Of a stretch of 64,000 bases of DNA, positions 59,920 to 64,000 are shown piece after piece. Within the stretch, counting starts at the first letter, position 1. Each line of letters begins with the position of its first letter. A program made the position numbers and the translations under genes. The notes below the pieces were generated by a model. It was not told where the DNA came from. It worked only from the letters and a program-made list of their open reading frames with translations, and made no database searches. This stretch comes from CAWIXB01 sp963839955 (lineage in GTDB: Bacteria; Actinomycetota; Actinomycetes; JACCUZ01). The stretch spans positions 992,001 to 1,056,000 of the forward strand of contig CAWIXB010000001.1 in the NCBI GenBank assembly GCA_963839955.1. Reading direction: 5' to 3'.

Positions 59920-60324
59920 ATGACCACCTCTCCCAACGGCCAGGAGCCCACCGAGGCGGCCATCGCCAAGGGCATGGCCGCGGGTGACACGGAAGCCGTG
60001 ATGCGCGCCGTCGCCACGAGCCAGGTCGTGGTCCCGCAGACCGCGCCCGCGCCGGGCGAGCAGGCGCCCGAGGGGTCGCTGTCACTGCCCGTCATCGAGC
60101 AGGACGGCACGCAGTACGTCCCCGTGTTCACCTCCGAGACGACGATGAACTCCGCCGCCCCCGACCTCGACGACGCCGTCACCGTGCCGGCCGCCCAGCT
60201 GGGCGCCAACTGGCCCTCCGACGACCTCTGGCTGGCCGTCAACCCGGGCACCGACGAGGGCCTGACCCTCCCACCGGACGCCGTGAAGTCGCTGCCGGTC
60301 TACGCCGCGCCGCAGCAGGGCTGA
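59920..60324 (+). CDS. SseB-like domain protein
   Basis: 134 residues from the ATG at 59920, which has AAGGA about 10 nt upstream; the earlier in-frame ATG at 59848 is not used by that signal. The sequence (LSLPVIEQDGTQYVPVFTSE, then WLAVNPGTDEGLTLPPDAVKSL) matches the SseB N-terminal domain, an alpha/beta module of unclear biochemical role in Gram-positive bacteria. It lies in the 787-bp gap between ilvE and cimA. Confidence 0.7.
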   Translation: MTTSPNGQEPTEAAIAKGMAAGDTEAVMRAVATSQVVVPQTAPAPGEQAPEGSLSLPVIEQDGTQYVPVFTSETTMNSAAPDLDDAVTVPAAQLGANWPSDDLWLAVNPGTDEGLTLPPDAVKSLPVYAAPQQG

Positions 60325-60337
60325 CCAGCCCGAGAAT

Positions 60338-60371
60338 CAGTACCGGCTTGAAGAGCAGTACCGACTCGAAG
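60338..60371 (+). repeat. 16-bp direct repeat before the cimA leader
   Basis: CAGTACCGGCTTGAAG (60338-60353) and CAGTACCGACTCGAAG (60356-60371), two mismatches, 18-bp period, just after the SseB-like gene. Possibly a regulator site for the cimA leader promoter. Confidence 0.5.
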
Positions 60372-60442
60372 CAGACAGCCGAGCGTGGCTGGGCGGCAAG
60401 CCACATCCTGAGACGGACCTTCCGGTTCGCGGGACGCCGTGC

Positions 60443-60448
60443 CACGGT
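60443..60448 (+). promoter_or_regulatory. possible -10 box CACGGT of the cimA leader
   Basis: CACGGT ends 7 nt before the ATG of the 9-codon leader peptide. It is a weak match supported by the spacing; GGTGGAAG between them could alternatively act as a ribosome binding site. Confidence 0.3.
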
Positions 60449-60455
60449 GGAAGCG

Positions 60456-60485
60456 ATGCCCACGCACCGCTGCATTATCGGCTAG
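60456..60485 (+). CDS. cimA leader peptide
   Basis: 9 codons, MPTHRCIIG, with two consecutive isoleucine codons (ATT-ATC) directly before the final Gly. A terminator hairpin follows before cimA, an isoleucine-pathway gene. This is the expected layout for attenuation by isoleucyl-tRNA. Coding status is inferred from this match. Confidence 0.6.
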   Translation: MPTHRCIIG

Positions 60486-60495
60486 GCGCGTCGAC

Positions 60496-60549
60496 CGAGA
60501 CCGAGTCTCGACAGACGCGCAGACCTCCCGCGACCGCGGGGGGTCTTTT
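60496..60549 (+). terminator. attenuator hairpins upstream of cimA
   Basis: A small stem CGAGAC/GTCTCG (60496-60510) precedes the main terminator: 5' arm AGACCTCCCGC (60521-60531), GACC loop, 3' arm GCGGGGGGTCT (60536-60546), one G-T pair, then TTTT to 60549. It ends 26 nt before the cimA ATG, so termination must be conditional. Confidence 0.7.
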
Positions 60550-60575
60550 GCTTTCCGAACCGGAGAGTTCTTCCC

Positions 60576-62195
60576 ATGAGCCCTGCCGACGCGACTCCCG
60601 CCGACGTCCGTCCCGACGACGCCTTTCACGTCTACGACACGACGCTGCGCGACGGCGCGCAGCAGGAGGGCCTGGCCTTCTCGGTCGCCGACAAGCTCGC
60701 GGTCGCTGCACACCTCGACGACCTCGGGGTCGGCTTCGTCGAGGGCGGGTGGCCCGGATCGAACCCCAAGGACACCGAGTTCTTCCGGCAGGCGGCGATG
60801 GACCTGCGCCTGCGCCACGCCCAGCTGACCGCGTTCGGCGCGACCCGCCGGCCCGGTGCGCGCGCAGCGGATGACCCCTCCGTGGCGGCGCTGCGCGAGT
60901 CGGGCGCCGGTGTGGTGACCCTGGTGGCCAAGAGCCACCCGCGCCACGTCGAGGTGGCGCTTCGCACCACTCTCGAGGAGAACCTCGCGATGGTGCGCGA
61001 CACCGTCGCGCACCTGCGCGCGGAGGGGCAGCGCGTTTTCCTGGACGCCGAGCACTTCTTCGACGGCTACCGAAGCGACCCGGCGTACGCGCTGGAGGTG
61101 CTGAGAGCGGCGGCCGAGGCGGGCGCCACCGTCGCTGTCCTGTGCGACACCAACGGCGGCATGCTCCCCGACGAGGTGGCCGACGTCGTCCACGCCGTCG
61201 CCGAGGCGACCTCGGCCCGGCTCGGCATCCACTGCCACAACGACGCGGGTTGCGCCGTCGCCAACACGATGGCGGCTGTCGACGCCGGTGCCACGCATGT
61301 GCAGGGCACCCTCAACGGCTACGGCGAACGCACCGGCAACGCCGACCTGGTGACGGTGATCGCCAACCTCGAGCTCAAGAGGGGCATGAGCCTGCTGCCC
61401 GAGGAGCGGCTGCGCGAGAGCACTCGCATCGCCCACGCCGTCTCCGAGCTCGCGAACGTCGTGCCCTACTCGCGCCAGCCCTACGTCGGTGCGTCCGCGT
61501 TCGCGCACAAGGCGGGTCTGCACGCGAGTGCCGTCCGCGTCGACCCGATGCTCTACCAGCACACCGACCCCGTGTCCGTGGGCAACAACATGCGGATGCT
61601 CGTCTCGGACATGGCCGGACGCGCGAGCATCGAGCTCAAGGGACGCGAGCTCGGCTATGACCTGGCCGGCAACGGCGACGTCCTCACCCGGGTCATCGAG
61701 CGCGTGAAGGCTCTCGAGTCGGAGGGCTACACGTTCGAGGCCGCGGACGCGTCGTTCGAGCTGTTGCTGCGCGAGGAGGTGACCGGAGCCCGTCCGGACT
61801 TCTTCTCGGTCGAGTCGTGGCGGGTGATCGTCGATGCGCGCCCGGACGGGACGGCGGTGGCCGAGGCGACCGTCAAGGTGCATGCCGGCGGCGAGCGCGT
61901 CCTGTCGACGGGCGAGGGGAACGGCCCGGTGCACGCCCTCGACCAGGCGCTGCGCACGGCCCTGGCCAAGGCCTATCCCGAGATCATCAAGCTCGAGCTC
62001 ATCGACTACCGTGTGCGCATCGTCGACGCGGCCCACGGCACCGACGCCGTCACCCGGGTGCTGATCGAGACCAGTGACGGCGAGACCTCCTGGGAGACCG
62101 TCGGGGTGCACGCCAACATCATCGAGGCGTCGTGGGAGGCGCTGATCGACGCGGTGACGTACGGGCTGTTGCGCCATCACGGCCAGCTGGGGTGA
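60576..62195 (+). CDS. cimA: citramalate synthase
   Basis: Condenses pyruvate and acetyl-CoA to (R)-citramalate for threonine-independent isoleucine synthesis. 539 residues. The N-terminal TIM barrel has YDTTLRDGAQQEGLAFSVADKL, the CimA-type VEGGWPGSNPKDTEFF, HCHNDAGCAVANT (metal His pair) and NGYGERTGNADL; the C-terminal LeuA-dimer-like allosteric domain follows from about 400. This DRDG/HND arrangement and EGGWPGSNPKD favour CimA over isopropylmalate synthase. Controlled by the Ile-Ile leader just upstream. Confidence 0.9.
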   Translation: MSPADATPADVRPDDAFHVYDTTLRDGAQQEGLAFSVADKLAVAAHLDDLGVGFVEGGWPGSNPKDTEFFRQAAMDLRLRHAQLTAFGATRRPGARAADDPSVAALRESGAGVVTLVAKSHPRHVEVALRTTLEENLAMVRDTVAHLRAEGQRVFLDAEHFFDGYRSDPAYALEVLRAAAEAGATVAVLCDTNGGMLPDEVADVVHAVAEATSARLGIHCHNDAGCAVANTMAAVDAGATHVQGTLNGYGERTGNADLVTVIANLELKRGMSLLPEERLRESTRIAHAVSELANVVPYSRQPYVGASAFAHKAGLHASAVRVDPMLYQHTDPVSVGNNMRMLVSDMAGRASIELKGRELGYDLAGNGDVLTRVIERVKALESEGYTFEAADASFELLLREEVTGARPDFFSVESWRVIVDARPDGTAVAEATVKVHAGGERVLSTGEGNGPVHALDQALRTALAKAYPEIIKLELIDYRVRIVDAAHGTDAVTRVLIETSDGETSWETVGVHANIIEASWEALIDAVTYGLLRHHGQLG

Positions 62196-62221
62196 CGCTC
62201 GGAGTGGGCCCACCGTCCGGG

Positions 62222-62227
62222 TAGCCT
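62222..62227 (+). promoter_or_regulatory. -10 box TAGCCT of the FAH-family gene
   Basis: TAGCCT ends exactly 6 nt before the ATG at 62234; leaderless geometry, no ribosome binding site. Confidence 0.5.
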
Positions 62228-62233
62228 CGCCTG

Positions 62234-63052
62234 ATGCGTATTGCGAGATTCTCGGCCGATGGCGGGGCTTCCTTCGGCGTGGTCGAGGGGGAGGGTGACA
62301 GCGTCGCCGGCGGCGACACCGGCACGGCCTCCGGGCTGACGGTACGGCGCATCGACGGCCACCCGTTCGCCCCATTCCAGGTGGTCGGTGAGCCCTACGC
62401 CATCGAGGACGTCCGGCTGGTCGCACCGGTGCTGCCCAGCAAAGTCGTGGCTATCGGGCGCAACTACGCCGAGCACGCCAAGGAGCTCGGCAACGAGGTC
62501 GACGAGCACCCGATCGTCTTCCTCAAGCCGTCGACGTCGGTCATCGGCCCCGGTGAGGCGATCCAGTACCCGGCAGGCGTCTCCGACGACGTGCACTTCG
62601 AGGGCGAGCTGGCCGTCGTCATCGGGCGGCTGTGCCGGGAGGTCCCCGTCGAGCGGGCCTCCGACGTCGTGCTCGGGTTCACCTGTGCCAACGACGTGAC
62701 GGCACGCGACCTGCAGAAGGCCGAGAAGCAGTGGGGCCGCGCCAAGGGCTTCGACACCTTCTGCCCGATCGGCCCGTGGATCGAGACCGACCTGGCCGGC
62801 TCGCTGGACGCGGACCTGGCGATCACGACCACGGTCGGGGGCGACCTCCGCCAGGCCGGGCGCACCTCGCAGATGATCCACGGCGTCGCCAAGCTGATCG
62901 CGCACGTGAGCGAGGCGATGACGTTGCTGCCCGGCGACATCCTGCTGACCGGCACGCCCGCCGGCGTCGGACCGCTCGCGGTGGGCGACACGGTGTCCGT
63001 GACGATCGAAGGCGTCGGCACGCTGACGAACAGGGTGGTCGCCCGTGGCTGA
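62234..63052 (+). CDS. fumarylacetoacetate hydrolase family protein
   Basis: 272 residues. The metal-binding pattern is complete: KVVAIGRNYAEHAKELG, then HFEGELAVVIG (two Glu) and CANDVTARDLQ (Asp), with GFDTFCPIGPW and LLTGTPAGVGPL lining the active site. The family includes fumarylpyruvate hydrolases, oxaloacetate decarboxylases and related C-C hydrolases; the substrate is open. Its last 8 bases overlap the gltX start, so the two are translationally linked though the product has no obvious tie to tRNA charging. Confidence 0.85.
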   Translation: MRIARFSADGGASFGVVEGEGDSVAGGDTGTASGLTVRRIDGHPFAPFQVVGEPYAIEDVRLVAPVLPSKVVAIGRNYAEHAKELGNEVDEHPIVFLKPSTSVIGPGEAIQYPAGVSDDVHFEGELAVVIGRLCREVPVERASDVVLGFTCANDVTARDLQKAEKQWGRAKGFDTFCPIGPWIETDLAGSLDADLAITTTVGGDLRQAGRTSQMIHGVAKLIAHVSEAMTLLPGDILLTGTPAGVGPLAVGDTVSVTIEGVGTLTNRVVARG

Positions 63053-64000
63053 CACCGGCGTACGCACTCGCTTCGCTCCCTCGCCCAGCGGCGACCTGCA
63101 CGTCGGCAACATCCGCACCGCGCTCTACGCCTGGGCCTACGCGCGCCACACCGGCGGCACGTTCGTGCTGCGCATCGAGGACACCGACCGGGCGCGGGTG
63201 ACGCCGGAGAACATCCACGCCGCCATGGACTCGCTGCGCTGGCTCGGTCTCGACTGGGACGAGGGGCCCGAGGTCGGCGGAGACCACGGTCCCTACCTGC
63301 AGAGCGAGCGGTTGCACCTCTACGCCGAGTGGGCCCAGCGCTTCATCGACGACGGTGCGGCCTATCACTGCTACTGCACGCCGGAAGAGCTCGAGGAACG
63401 GCGCGAGGCGCAGCGGGCCGCCGGCAAACCGCCGGGGTACGACGGGAAGTGCCGCTCTCTGTCCGACGAGACGGTCGAGGCGTACCGCGTCGAGGGCCGG
63501 CAGCCGGTCGTGCGCTTCCGGATGCCCGAAGGGTCGACCACGTTCAAGGACGCCGTGCGCGGCGAGGTGAGCTTCGACCACGCGAACGTGCCCGACTTCG
63601 TGCTCGCGCGCGCCGACGGCTCGCCGCTGTACACACTCGCTGCCGCCGCCGACGACGTGCTGATGAAGATCACCCATGTGGTGCGCGGCGAAGACCTGCT
63701 CTCCTCGACGCCGCGTCAGATCGCCGTCTACCGCGCGATGGGCGTTGCCGACGACGCGATGCCCGTCTTCGCCCACCTGCCGTTCGTCATGGGCGAAGGG
63801 AACAGCAAGCTCTCCAAGCGGCTCGCATCGTCGTCCATCGGCTACTACCGCCAGGAGGGTTTCCTCCCCGAGGCGGTGTGCAACTACCTTGCGTTGCTCG
63901 GCTGGTCGCTCGGTGACGACCGCGAGGACTTCACGCTCGAGGAGATGACTGCGGCGTTCACGCTGGAGCGGGTCAACCGCAACCCGGCGCGCTTCGACCT
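63045..64000 (+). CDS. gltX: glutamyl-tRNA synthetase, 3' end outside window
   Basis: Class I synthetase charging tRNA-Glu, and probably tRNA-Gln as substrate for GatCAB encoded in this window. The first 318 codons are present. FAPSPSGDLHVGN carries the HIGH-type motif, IEDTDRARV follows, and the KMSKS-type loop is KLSKR at 255-259. The discriminating AYHCYCTPEELEERR region is typical of bacterial GluRS. The GTG at 63045 overlaps the upstream stop by 8 bases. The gene runs off the window end with an open frame. Confidence 0.94.
   Translation, partial: MADTGVRTRFAPSPSGDLHVGNIRTALYAWAYARHTGGTFVLRIEDTDRARVTPENIHAAMDSLRWLGLDWDEGPEVGGDHGPYLQSERLHLYAEWAQRFIDDGAAYHCYCTPEELEERREAQRAAGKPPGYDGKCRSLSDETVEAYRVEGRQPVVRFRMPEGSTTFKDAVRGEVSFDHANVPDFVLARADGSPLYTLAAAADDVLMKITHVVRGEDLLSSTPRQIAVYRAMGVADDAMPVFAHLPFVMGEGNSKLSKRLASSSIGYYRQEGFLPEAVCNYLALLGWSLGDDREDFTLEEMTAAFTLERVNRNPARFD

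Noticed and set aside
60300..62426. A 708-codon open frame on minus opposite cimA
   Set aside because: Shadow; cimA on plus has all catalytic motifs and a leader region.
1..64000. Mobile element, prophage, toxin-antitoxin or defence system
   Set aside because: No transposase, integrase, restriction, CRISPR-associated or toxin-like reading frame was recognised; gene order and composition look like uniform core genome.

Overview
The window is high-GC, densely packed actinobacterial chromosome, almost entirely core metabolism. The GlgE (maltose-1-phosphate) glycogen pathway, GTG/TTG starts, 4-base stop/start overlaps (ATGA, GTGA), crotonyl-CoA carboxylase/reductase and many apparently leaderless genes (a TANNNT box ending 6 nt before the start codon) fit the Propionibacteriales, perhaps Nocardioidaceae. 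That placement is inferred from gene content and style, not from a marker gene. I see no rRNA, tRNA, CRISPR array, prophage or intact insertion sequence, and no gene-free stretch longer than about 290 bases.

Layout. 1-3130: the end of a tandem 3-hydroxyacyl-CoA dehydrogenase and two alpha/beta hydrolases. 3135-7127 (minus): two large coiled-coil proteins, one with a DivIVA-like N-terminus, and an AI-2E/PerM-type permease that probably starts at a CTG codon. 7270-15977: a C4/C5 acyl-CoA block holding crotonyl-CoA carboxylase/reductase, methyltransferase, PspC-like protein, methylmalonyl-CoA epimerase, thiolase, MeaB-type GTPase, an ECF-like sigma factor coupled to a one-pass membrane protein, and an acyl-CoA mutase large subunit carrying the isobutyryl-CoA mutase signature (Phe80, Gln198). 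16038-18021: a small membrane protein, a thioredoxin-TPR protein and a secreted RTX-like protein. 18167-30270: complete alpha-glucan metabolism, with a minus-strand operon glgE-treS-mak-glgB, glgP divergent from it and glgX convergent with glgP. 30378-34044: secreted matrixin-like protease, enoyl-CoA hydratase, etfB-etfA. 34079-44304: cysteine desulfurase, mnmA, a truncated isochorismatase-like gene, guanine-deaminase-like protein, a MetE-like protein, ligA, gatC-gatA-(67-aa membrane protein)-gatB and a DUF2277 protein. 44329-47864: glucose/sorbosone dehydrogenase lipoprotein, 2-hydroxyacid dehydrogenase and an unrecognised membrane-anchored protein. 47912-64000: branched-chain amino acid and serine synthesis (ilvD, ilvBNC, serA, leuB, ilvE, cimA) with a sodium:solute symporter, then a FAH-family enzyme and the start of gltX.

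How it works together. Acetoacetyl-CoA chemistry (thiolase, hydroxyacyl-CoA dehydrogenase, enoyl-CoA hydratase), Ccr and the B12-dependent mutase with its G-protein chaperone can interconvert C4/C5 acyl-CoAs; ETF would carry electrons from acyl-CoA dehydrogenases encoded elsewhere. TreS, maltokinase, GlgE and GlgB turn trehalose into branched alpha-glucan, and GlgP and GlgX degrade it. Cysteine desulfurase feeds MnmA for tRNA thiolation; GatCAB and GltX serve Gln/Asn-tRNA charging.

The most interesting regulatory signals are three separate leader-peptide loci in the branched-chain cluster. ilvB has a 13-codon peptide with Ile-Val-Leu and a long terminator hairpin. cimA has a 9-codon peptide with Ile-Ile and a terminator hairpin. 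leuB has a 14-codon peptide with Leu-Val-Leu, a GC-rich hairpin with two alternative 3' arms, and a 27-codon ORF in frame with leuB.
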